Assembly: GCA_024220525.1 (NCBI GenBank) | Contig: JAMYWO010000031.1 | Span: 225,806-241,075, forward strand | Direction of reading: 5' to 3' | From: Cochliopodium minus | Lineage: Eukaryota > Discosea > Himatismenida > Cochliopodiidae | Length of the DNA: 15,270 bases | Shown: positions 8,103-15,270 of the stretch, piece by piece | Numbering within the stretch: the first letter of the stretch is position 1 | Layout: each line of letters opens with the position of its first letter | The notes under the pieces: model-generated | What the model was told of the DNA's origin: nothing | Database searches by the model: none | Seen by the model: only the letters and a program-made list of their open reading frames with translations | Program-made: the position numbers and the translations under genes

Positions 8103-11100
8103 AAGAAAGAGCAAGTTGGCAGGACACAAATGAGGACCAAACTTCCAGAAGGAGTCTTGGAAGAACATGAGGTCTTTGTAGTTTCCGTGGAGATCCCCCA
8201 ACACATAAGCAGGTGCTGGAATTTTCAGCAAACTTTCTTCTTCACTCAATATTTTCTTTACTGGTCCCTTTTGAAAAAATAATAAAATAAAAAAAATAAA
8301 TAAAATAAAATAAAATAAAATAAAATAAAATAAAATAAAATAAAATAAAATAAAATAATATAAAATAAAATAAAATAAAATAAAATAAAAAAAATCTTGA
8401 TTAAAAATATTTAAATGTGGGAAATTTAAAAAAATAATTTAAAATTAAAAAAACTAATGATAAAAAAAAATAAAACCAAAAAATCTAAAAATAAAATTCA
8501 AATTAAAAAAAATCCAAATGAAAAAATCTAAAAAATAAAAAAATTTAAAAAAAATTGAATTAAAAAAGAAATTTTTTTTTTTTACTATGATAGCATAGAT
8601 TAATTTGATGAAAAGAGTAACAGATTGAGGATCTTCCCATTTGTGAGAAGGTTTGGAAAACTCGTAGGCGTAGATGTTCTGGACGGGGGCGAATTTGGAA
8701 CGGAGGAGATTGAGGAGGTCGTTGGCGTGCTTCTGTGAAACTTTCTCTGATTCGTCTATTTCTCCCAGCTTGTTGTTGAAAAACTCTACTGTTAAGTGTG
8801 AATGCGACAATACGTTGTTTATTGGATACTCCGAAAGGTGGCTGCTTTTAAAAAATAAAATTAAAAAATAAAATTATAAATAAAAATAAAAATAAAAATA
8901 AAAATAAAAATAATATAAAAAATTCAAATAAAATAATGTTAAAAATAAAAATAAAAATAAAAATAAAAATAAAAATAAAATAAAAAATTCAAATAAAATA
9001 ATGTTAAAAAATGAAAAAGATCAATCTTAATTTAAAAAAATAAAAAAATTGCAATAAAAAATAAATAAAAACAAAAAATTCAATTAAAAATCAAAATTTG
9101 AAATAAAAAATTTGAAATAAAAAATTTGAAATAAAAAATTTGAAATAAAAAATTTGAAATGAAAAAGAAAAAAAAAAATGATAAAAAAAAAATTTTGATT
9201 AAATAAAGAGTAATTTATTACTCTCCAATTTGACTGATGGTGGGAACGATGTCATATTTGTTCTTTCTCTTTTCAGGCTTTGAAAAAGAGTCAACGGGGT
9301 TATTAACAAGCTTGATGCCAGTGTTGAAAGAGCGGTTGAGGTAGTTCATGTCGGTAGTGGAATGGTAATGGGGGCTGTGAATCAACGTGTTTTTGTTGTT
9401 GTTTTGGCTGATTTTCGCGTTGTTGTTGTTGTTTCTTGGGGAGGTGGACTGTTTTGGCGGGGTGTAGGGTGGCGGAGAGTTTTTCGAGACGTTTAATGTT
9501 AGTTTGTGTACTTCTTCTGATCCCTCGTCCTTTCCTTTTGGGAAAGCAATAAAAAATTATTTTAATTGTAATCAACTTGATTAAAATGAAAACAAATTGT
9601 ATTTAAAATTGATTGATAAGAAATTTTTTTTGAACATTTAAATTAAAATTAAAATGAATATTTAAAATTAAATTAGAATTAAAATGAATATTTAATTTTA
9701 AAATAAAATATTATTTAGAGATAATAAAAATATTAAATTAAAAATTAAAAATTTATAATTTTTGAATAAAATGAAAAAATTTTAAAAATAAAAAATCAAA
9801 TGAATTTAAATTTTAAAAAAAAATAATCAAATGAATTCAAATTTTAAAAAAAAAAATAACTAAAAATTATTTTTTTTTTTTTTAGTTTACCTCCACCAAC
9901 CAAATAAATATTGTTTTTACAAGCGATGAAACAGTGAAGAGATTTATGAGGAGGAATATCACCCATGTGAGAAGCGTTATACCAAACAGCACAACCCAAG
10001 TCCAAAACATAAATGTCATTGAGCCAACTCTTGCTGGGAACGGGAATGCTGTCCTGCATCTTGAGTTCATGCGTTTTGCCTCCGAACACCACTATTTTGT
10101 TGTCCAACCGTGTCATTTTGGTGTAATATCTCAACGGTGGTGTTGATCCTTTAGTTTGGATTGAACACCTATTTTATTGTAAAAAAAAAAATTTAAAAAT
10201 TTAAAATTTGTTTGGTTTTTGTTCTTTTTTTTTTAATTTATATTCATTTCTAATAATATTGTCATTTTTTTATTTCAATCTTTCTCAACTAATTAATTTT
10301 TATCTTTATTTTTGATTTCAAACTTTTTCATTTTCTAAATATATCAATGTTTGATTTTTTTTATCAATATTTTTTAATAAAATTTATATTAATATTAATT
10401 TATTGATTCAATTAATTATTTTTAATATTTATTTTATTTATTTAATTATTTTTTTAAAAAAATTTTTAGAATAATTTAACTATCTTTTTTTTTTATTTTT
10501 TACCATTCCCTCTTTTTGGTAGTAAAGTACCAAGTATCGTTATAATTTCTTTCGTTGGATTTTCCCCCAAAAATAAATAAAAAGTGTTGGTCATCGTTGG
10601 AAAAAGACAAAGAAGTGTGGTACGCTCTTCTTTGAGGCTTGTCAGTTTTATTGTTGAATTTAATTTTTTTCCATACTCCTGTTGCTTTAAAAGAATAAAT
10701 TAAACGATATTAATATTTTTTTCAAAAAAAATAAAAAATGATTCTTTAATTTTGAAAAATAAAAATGAATGAATGATTTTGTTTGAATTTTTTTAAAAAA
10801 AAAAAAGAAAAAAATAAAAATAAAAATGAAATAAAAATAAATGAAAATAATGAAAAATGAATAATGTTAATAAAAAAGATAAAATAAATTTCAAAAATAA
10901 AAAAAAGATTATACAAAAAAATGAAATAAAAAATTGGAAAAAATAAAGAAATAAAAAGAAAGAAGAAATTATGAAAGCTAAAATCTTTATTAAAAAATTG
11001 ATTACATTCAGAAGTGAAAGACCAAGCATACAAATTGTTGGAATACTTCTCCCCACTTTGAGTACCTCCAAAAGTAAGCAATTCCCTCCCAACAATGTCA

Positions 11101-12025
11101 AAAGTGTGGCCATGTCTAGGAGGAGGAGAGTCGTTAGGGATCTCAAACCTTTTCCACTCCCAAGTCTCGTCAATGTTGCCCACGTTCAACATGAAGATGT
11201 CGTTGTACACCTTTTTGTTGTCTGCTCCACCGAAAATGATGAGTCTGTACATTCCTTCCGCTAATATCAATACGGATCTTTTTTTTTTTGATTTTTAATT
11301 TTTTTTTTGAGATATTTTTCGATGAAATTTGAATTTTTTGATATATAGACTGTGGGGAAAAGTAATATAATTTTTGTGATTTTATTTCCTTTCAATCCAC
11401 CTTTTAAATTATTTTCTATCACCTGTTATATATTAAGTGTGAATTTAAATTTATTCCTTCTTTATAAGCCGAATCTATTTATGATTTGAGTTTTTGATTT
11501 GCAATTCACATTAAATAAGGTAATTGTGAGTTATTATATTAACCAATTATTTTTTTTTTTTTTGTCAAATATATTTTGATGGAATTGATACATCTTCATG
11601 CATTAAGTTGTCATTAATTACAAATATTTTGATGGTGGATAAAATTTTTTTTTTTTTACGCATGACCTGCTCTTGGTTCTGGGATTTGACCTTTTGTGGA
11701 TATTTCAACGCATAGATTGGATCCTATTTGATGCACATAGGTCTTATTCGAAAAGATAGTGGTTTTATAATCTGCCGTACAAAAAATAAAAATATAATCG
11801 TTAAAAATTTAAAATCTTCCTTTGAGTTCATTCATATCAGAATGTATAATCTGATATGGATTTAGATTATTTCATTATTTAGAATGTACCTTTCATCTGA
11901 TCAGATCCACCAAACAATAAAATATATTCGTTGTTATTTTTTTCATATTTATTGCAAGTCATGTTGCATAGTTTGGGGAATTTGGTGGATATTTTTTCCC
12001 ATAGTGCTGTGTAAGTAACATCCAT
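8103..12025 (-). CDS. Kelch-repeat protein fused to a PPP-family Ser/Thr phosphatase domain (3' truncated)
   Basis: Exons: 12025-11890, 11771-11660, 11277-11006, 10684-10504, 10168-9891, 9534-9222, 8844-8586, 8267-8103; all phases agree, 572 codons. The start is the ATG at 12025, after a T/A-rich leader. Double-Gly kelch motifs lie at residues 39-40, 99-100, 153-154, 213-214, 263-264 and 325-327, enough for a six-bladed propeller. Residues about 330-430 are an Asn/Pro/Ser-rich linker. Residues about 435-572 open a PPP catalytic domain: ILSEEESLLKIPAP, then GDLHG (541-545), the first metal-binding motif, then ANLLFL at the donor. The family continues with GDYVDRG, GNHE and His motifs, all missing. 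Kelch-PPP fusions are known as PPKL/BSU1-type phosphatases in plants and alveolates; this one looks divergent from the plant form. The kelch part may choose substrates. If intron 6 were retained, the protein would end at TAA 9218. Confidence 0.75.
8268..8585 (-). other. Intron 7 of the kelch-PPP gene with (taaaa)n microsatellite
   Basis: Donor ata|gtaaaa and acceptor aaaag|gga, phase 0, joining IKLIYAII to GPVKKILSEE. About 8281-8392 is a pentamer array, (taaaa)n with a few variants; the remainder is A-rich on the + strand. Confidence 0.8.
8915..9005. repeat. Direct repeat of about 30 nt, offset about 65 nt
   Basis: The string ataaaaaattcaaataaaa with its continuation to aatgttaaaaa occurs near 8915 and again near 8980, separated by (aaaaat)n. 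It lies inside intron 6 of the kelch-PPP gene. Confidence 0.8.
9095..9165. repeat. 14-nt tandem repeat, five copies
   Basis: The unit gaaataaaaaattt starts at 9100, 9114, 9128, 9142 and 9156 (the last copy is altered to gaaatgaaaa). Intronic, within intron 6 of the kelch-PPP gene. Confidence 0.9.
9535..9890 (-). other. Intron 5 of the kelch-PPP gene (356 nt)
   Basis: Donor ggag|gtaaac and acceptor aaaag|ga, phase 1, joining YLVGG to GKDEGSEEVHK. It contains loose short repeats of the type aattaaaatgaatatttaa (9646-9695). No gene was seen. Confidence 0.75.
10169..10503 (-). other. Intron 4 of the kelch-PPP gene (335 nt)
   Basis: Donor tg|gtaaaa and acceptor aaatag|g, phase 2, rebuilding the Trp in KKREWCSIQ. 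Plain A/T-rich sequence; nothing else seen. Confidence 0.8.
10685..11005 (-). other. Intron 3 of the kelch-PPP gene (321 nt)
   Basis: Donor gaat|gtaatc and acceptor taaag|ca, phase 1, joining SFTSE to STGVWKK. The A-rich + strand (T-rich on the coding strand) gives a long stop-free read-through that looks like coding but encodes only Phe/Ile/Leu runs. Nothing else was seen. Confidence 0.75.
11278..11659 (-). other. Intron 2 of the kelch-PPP gene (382 nt)
   Basis: Donor gc|gtaaaa and acceptor aaaag|a, phase 2; the join rebuilds RAGHASVLILAEG. Unlike most introns here its middle is not simple A/T runs. Two half-matching inverted segments, ttaagtgtgaatt (11433-11445) and aattcacattaa (11503-11514), could pair with a one-base bulge. 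No ORF or known RNA was recognised. Confidence 0.75.
11772..11889 (-). other. Intron 1 of the kelch-PPP gene, with hairpin
   Basis: 118 nt; donor g|gtacat and acceptor ggcag|at, phase 1, joining GSDQMK to DYKTTIF. It contains a perfect 9-bp inverted repeat: catatcaga (11833-11841) and tctgatatg (11850-11858), with an 8-nt loop. The next pairs outward are T-G and T-A. The rest is A/T-rich. Confidence 0.8.
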
Positions 12026-12290
12026 TTTTTTTTTTGATTTATATTAATTTTAAATTTTTTTTATTTCGTCTCATATGATTCTATCAAAGTTAAAAAGTTA
12101 TTGAAAATCGAATTCCCTTCAATTTCCTTATTTCAATATTAATAAAAAACTCTTTTGTTCTCGATTTGTTCCAATAAAAAAAATAAAAAAAATAAAAAAA
12201 ATAAAAAAAATAAAAAAAATAAAAAAAAACTAAGAACCGAATAATTTTAATACAATTAATTGATAATAAAAAAAATGCTTATTATTTTTT
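12026..12290. other. Intergenic region upstream of the kelch-PPP gene
   Basis: 265 nt between the methyltransferase stop and the kelch ATG; both genes read on the - strand. It contains a (taaaaaaa)n array at about 12175-12230 and a less simple stretch at 12060-12170. It must hold the promoter of the kelch gene, but no TATA box or other site stands out. Confidence 0.6.
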
Positions 12291-13004
12291 TTATTGATAA
12301 ATATCGCTTGCAAACGTGGAATCCTCTTTGGTTTTACCATAATGACAGTGATACTAAAAAATTTAAAAATAAAAAATAAAAAAAAATCAAATAAAAATAA
12401 CCAAAAAATAATTATTAAAAAAATTGTAAAATAAACCAAAAATAAAAACTAAAAACTAATGAACGTTTACCTCATTAAATACAGGACTGATTAAGACACA
12501 ATTACTTTCGACAAACTCCATTTTCTTCATGTAATCTTTGACGTCAGGACAATAGTGAATGTCCTCATAAAGTTGCTTATCATCTCCCTTGGAAATGTCT
12601 TGACACTTCAAAGTGACGCCTTTTTAAAATAATAAAAAAATAAATAAATAATAAAAAAATGAATAAAAAAAAAAATAAAAAAATTAATAAAAATAAAAAA
12701 AATAAAAAAAATAAAAAAAATAAAAAAAATAAAAAATAATGACAAAATAAAATATTGTATAAAAAAATATTATAAAAAATCTACTTTTAACTTTTTTTAA
12801 TAGATCTCCTGCAGATTTTAACACTCTATAATCATGTCCTTGTGCGTCAACTTTGAGATATTCCAAACTGTACTTATCGGTATCTATGAGCTCTAAGATG
12901 GTCTGGAGTTTGATGGTGGCTGCTTCAAAAGAATCGACGCTCCTAATATACTTTCCATTTGGCTTAGACAAAGATGATCCTATCGAAATTGAAAAAATTT
13001 TTAA

Positions 13005-13038
<34 letters not shown>

Positions 13039-14146
13039 ATTTTTATTTACTTTTTATTTTTTATTTTTTATTTTTTATTTTTTATTTTTTATTTTTTATT
13101 TTTTATTTTTTTATTTATTTTATTTTTTAAATTTATTTTTCAATTTTTATTTTTATTTTTTTATTTTTATTTAATTTTTTTTTTACTTTCTCCTCCTACA
13201 CTCTCTACGTAGAAAGTTTTATATCCATCTTCTTCTGCTAAAGCAGCTTGGATCACCCTGAACTTGTCTTTGTCTAGTTTAAGAGATTCTTTGTAATATT
13301 CATGTACAGGTTCGAACCCAATTAAAAATGCATCTACAAAAACAAAAAATTCAAGAAATAAAAAAAATAATAAATTGAAAAAAAAAATAATAAATTATAA
13401 AAAAAGAAAAATAAAATATTTAAAACAAAAAATTAAAAGAAAAAAAAAAATTGGTTTTTTTACCTTCAGTTTTCATTATATGAGTTTCCAATTTACTTTT
13501 TTTATGTATTCCTACCTCTATGTACACTTTTTTGATTTTTGGTGGGAAAATTATTTTTTTGTTAGCGTCCAAATCGAACAATTCACTCTTTTGTTGAATG
13601 AGATAAAGTTTTTCTATTCGAAAATAAGAAATGAACTAATTTTCCAAATATTTTTTAAAAATTTTTACAAATTTCTTTATTCAATGATTAATTTAATTTA
13701 ATTTAATATTTTAAATATTCTATTTATTAATTTGTTATTTTTTTTTGGTTATTGAATGGATAGATGTTAAATTGTAAAAAGAATGATAACATATCGATTT
13801 CATCCTTAATATTTGATCAAATATAATTTTTTATAAGATATATTAACAACCCAAAAATTAATTTTTCCTTCATACCTCTTTCCAATTCAAGATTTGCTGT
13901 CATCATATTTCCTTTTGTTGCATATTTCTTCATTTCTTGATATTGAAGCGATAATTCTTTGTTATACTCTTTCAGCTCGTTGATGATCCTCATATATTGA
14001 TTGAACTCCTTCAGATCATCCAATTTATCCAACATCTCCTTCTGCACATCGCTGTCTCTTTCATTCTTGAGATAGAAATTATACATCAAGAAAAATATGA
14101 CAATGGATGTGACTATTAATATCACTTTATTGTTTTGCAAATCCAT
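12291..14146 (-). CDS. Membrane-anchored FkbM-family methyltransferase
   Basis: FkbM-like enzymes transfer a methyl group from S-adenosylmethionine, often to sugars or other small acceptors; the substrate here is unknown. Exons: 14146-13876, 13613-13464, 13333-13187, 12979-12785, 12619-12471, 12353-12291; phases 1,1,1,1,0 all agree, 324 residues plus stop. Residues 8-26 form a membrane helix after a short N-terminus (MDLQNNK), which suggests type II topology in the Golgi or ER. Residues about 28-95 are charged and look like a coiled-coil stalk. The catalytic fold shows VYIEVG (120-125, SAM loop), FLIGFEPVHE (143-152, with the acidic residue expected to bind the SAM ribose), and EYLKVDAQGHDYRVLKSAG (229-247, the family's core DxQG motif). 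The C-terminus ends YHCHYGKTKE...SDIYQ. The gene appears complete. It lies 302 nt below the ankyrin gene on the same strand. Confidence 0.85.
12980..13186 (-). other. Intron 3 of the methyltransferase gene with (ttttta)n array
   Basis: Donor gaaa|gtaaaa and acceptor gatag|ga, phase 1, joining YVESVGGE to RSSLSKPNG. The + strand at about 13005-13170 is a (ttttta/t)n array, which makes long Phe/Leu/Ile/Tyr pseudo-ORFs in the + frames. Confidence 0.8.
13614..13875 (-). other. Intron 1 of the methyltransferase gene (262 nt)
   Basis: Donor gag|gtatga and acceptor gaatag|aa, phase 1, joining LELE-R-E to KLYLIQQKSE. A/T-rich with no recognisable content. Confidence 0.75.
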
Positions 14147-14448
14147 TTCTATATTTTAAAGTGAAATAATCAAACAGATTTTTTTTTTAATTTTTGAGGG
14201 AGCCAAATTTTGGAAAGGTAATTAAATTACAAACGATATACAATCTATTAATGTCTTTGAGATCAAAATCTATTTGAAATAATTGTTTCAAATAAAAAAT
14301 TTAAAAAATTTGGAAGATCTTTCCACAAAAAAAATGTGGAGATTGATCCTTTCCAAGCTGGATGCAAGAAGATCAGAGTAATAAAATGCAAAATCTATAT
14401 TCAGGAACTATTGAAATTTTTATTTAAGAAAGAAATTTTTTAAACATA
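14147..14448. other. Intergenic region upstream of the methyltransferase gene
   Basis: 302 nt between the ankyrin-gene stop and the methyltransferase ATG. It contains an 8-bp perfect inverted repeat, atttgaaa (14272-14279) and tttcaaat (14286-14293), and nearby short palindromic pieces around aagatctt (14314-14321) and ccaca/tgtgg (14323-14339). They could be a protein-binding site or a 3'-end structure of the ankyrin transcript. No gene was seen. Confidence 0.6.
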
Positions 14449-15270
14449 TTATTTGTCAATCCCAAATGTATTCAGAAAAAGTTTTTTCAAATTTGGGTCA
14501 ATATCGGTTCTTAATTCGACTAGATTAGGATCACTTTTAAATTCCATCAAAACTTTGATTATCTCAAAGTTTACAGGTGAATATTTTTGGTTTATAAAAA
14601 TAGAAAGAACCGTTTTTTCTTCTCTTGTGCGATTGTTAATGTCTCCTTTGTTTTCAACAAAATATTGAATTAATGTTTTGACTGCAGATATGTTTTCATT
14701 TTCCAAAATATCAGTAAAATTATTGAAATCAATATCGATCTTTTGCTCAATCATAAAATTCAAAATATCAACAGTCACATTTTTGTTTCCAAGCAAATTT
14801 GAAATGTAAGATTTTTTGTTGTAAATAATATCATATTTTTTTCTTTCGTTTTTTATGTCTGGGAGATCAATGTTAACTTTTTTTTCAATCAAAAATTTAA
14901 TCATTTCAATATTTACATTTTCGTTACAACAATAATACAAAAGATAATTATCAAAATCCTCCTTTTCTTCTTTAAATTTCAGGTAATCTATTAGATTTTC
15001 CTCACTTATTTTTTTGTTCGAAAATAAAGAATGAAGGGGAGTTTTTCCATATCTATCTTTTCTATTATGAGCATTTTGAAACATGAAATCAATAACTTCT
15101 TTAGAGATATATTTATTATTGCATAAACTTTGAAATACGCTTAAAGAATTGTAACAATAGTTAATCTTTGATTTTTTTTCAATCATGTACTTTATAAAAT
15201 CTAAGTTAATATTTTTGTTTTTGCTTAATACCAAAAGATTGCTTGAAACTTTACCATACCGAGGATTTAT
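14449..15270 (-). CDS. Ankyrin-repeat protein, C-terminal part (5' truncated)
   Basis: Ankyrin repeats bind other proteins; no partner can be named. The open frame runs from the window edge at 15270 to TAA at 14449, 273 residues, without introns. It begins INPRYGKVSSN and contains repeats of about 33-38 residues with the pattern N-x-(I/E)-x-(I/V)-(I/L)-x-(F/Y)-(L/M)-I-E-x-K-x-(D/N)-I: for example LDFIKYMIEKKSKIN, IEMIKFLIEKKVNID, VDILNFMIEQKIDID and FEIIKVLMEFKSDPN. One near-canonical ankyrin turn is visible, DRYGKTPLHSLFS. The other repeats have lost the GxTPLH helix start, so they are degenerate. The last residues, LKKLFLNTFGIDK, may cap the stack. There is no signal peptide or membrane segment in the visible part, so it is probably cytosolic. 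Confidence 0.82.
   Translation of the reverse strand: MNPRYGKVSSNLLVLSKNKNINLDFIKYMIEKKSKINYCYNSLSVFQSLCNNKYISKEVIDFMFQNAHNRKDRYGKTPLHSLFSNKKISEENLIDYLKFKEEKEDFDNYLLYYCCNENVNIEMIKFLIEKKVNIDLPDIKNERKKYDIIYNKKSYISNLLGNKNVTVDILNFMIEQKIDIDFNNFTDILENENISAVKTLIQYFVENKGDINNRTREEKTVLSIFINQKYSPVNFEIIKVLMEFKSDPNLVELRTDIDPNLKKLFLNTFGIDK

Larger units (their letters stand above)
8845..9221 (-). other. Intron 6 of the kelch-PPP gene (377 nt), linking kelch and PPP parts
   Basis: Donor gga ga|gtaata at 9221 and acceptor aaaag|c at 8845, phase 2; the join gives ISQIGD then SHLSEYPINN. The + strand has no cat trinucleotide in 8850-9225, so there is no ATG on the - strand in which a separate PPP gene could start. 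The intron holds the tandem repeats listed separately. Confidence 0.7.

Noticed and set aside
7292-8267. A single PPP-PP2C hybrid phosphatase gene
   Set aside because: The donor phase 0 and acceptor phase 2 do not match, both catalytic domains would lack essential motifs, and an n lies between them.
8013-8282. Plus-strand frame through the n base
   Set aside because: It starts with Phe/Leu/Tyr runs translated from the T-rich array and then reads antisense to the PPP exon.
9095-9165. CRISPR-like array
   Set aside because: Units are 14 nt, directly abutting, without spacers, in an intron of a eukaryotic gene.
9218-12025. Kelch gene ending at TAA 9218, separate from the PPP exons
   Set aside because: Possible as a splice variant, but the PPP exons then have no start codon, while the splice at 9222/8844 is in phase. 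Kept as an alternative in the findings.
12853-13701. Plus-strand hydrophobic frames at 12853-13212 and 13375-13701
   Set aside because: Translation of (ttttta)n arrays and antisense of methyltransferase exons; they resemble membrane proteins only by composition.
1-15270. tRNA, rRNA, transposon ends or viral genes
   Set aside because: Read both strands for tRNA-like cloverleaves, terminal repeats and transposase or polymerase motifs, and saw none.

Overview
The window looks like nuclear DNA of a free-living, intron-rich, very AT-rich unicellular eukaryote. The evidence is about twenty short spliceosomal introns, introns and spacers made almost wholly of A/T runs, standard stop codons (all visible stops are TAA), and protein families that are eukaryotic: filamin/REJ/GPS ectodomain, kelch, PPP and PP2C phosphatases, and a membrane-anchored FkbM-type methyltransferase. 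The gene style and the ankyrin protein remind me of Anaeramoeba or another amoeboid protist, but that is a low-confidence impression. All exon joins were made by hand from codon phase, splice dinucleotides and family similarity.

Layout. (1) Positions 1-7125, + strand: the 3' part of a very large cell-surface receptor. It has nineteen 14-residue cysteine repeats, two filamin/Ig-like domains, a polycystin-like REJ region, a GAIN/GPS autoproteolysis module, one membrane helix and a charged tail (7 visible exons, 1845 visible residues). (2) 7292-7840, - strand: the last three exons of a PP2C phosphatase, convergent with gene 1. (3) 7843-8102: an A/T heptamer-octamer array that switches strand at an ambiguous base (n, 8024). 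(4) 8103-12025, - strand: eight exons of a kelch protein that run in frame into the start of a PPP-family phosphatase domain and then stop at the array. (5) 12291-14146, - strand: a complete six-exon gene for a type II membrane-anchored FkbM-like methyltransferase, 324 residues. (6) 14449-15270, - strand: the 3' part of an ankyrin-repeat gene.

Two points matter most. First, the kelch exons and the PPP exons join in phase across an intron that has no start codon available on the PPP side. I therefore read them as one kelch-PPP phosphatase, with an in-frame TAA just inside the connecting intron that could give a kelch-only form. Second, the PPP domain loses its C-terminal two thirds and the PP2C domain loses its N-terminal part at the same low-complexity junction, where the splice phases also disagree. 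The likeliest reading is missing sequence (an assembly collapse or join) at 8024, not a hybrid enzyme.

The gene products have no obvious shared pathway. A surface receptor with a phosphorylatable tail next to two Ser/Thr phosphatases is suggestive only.
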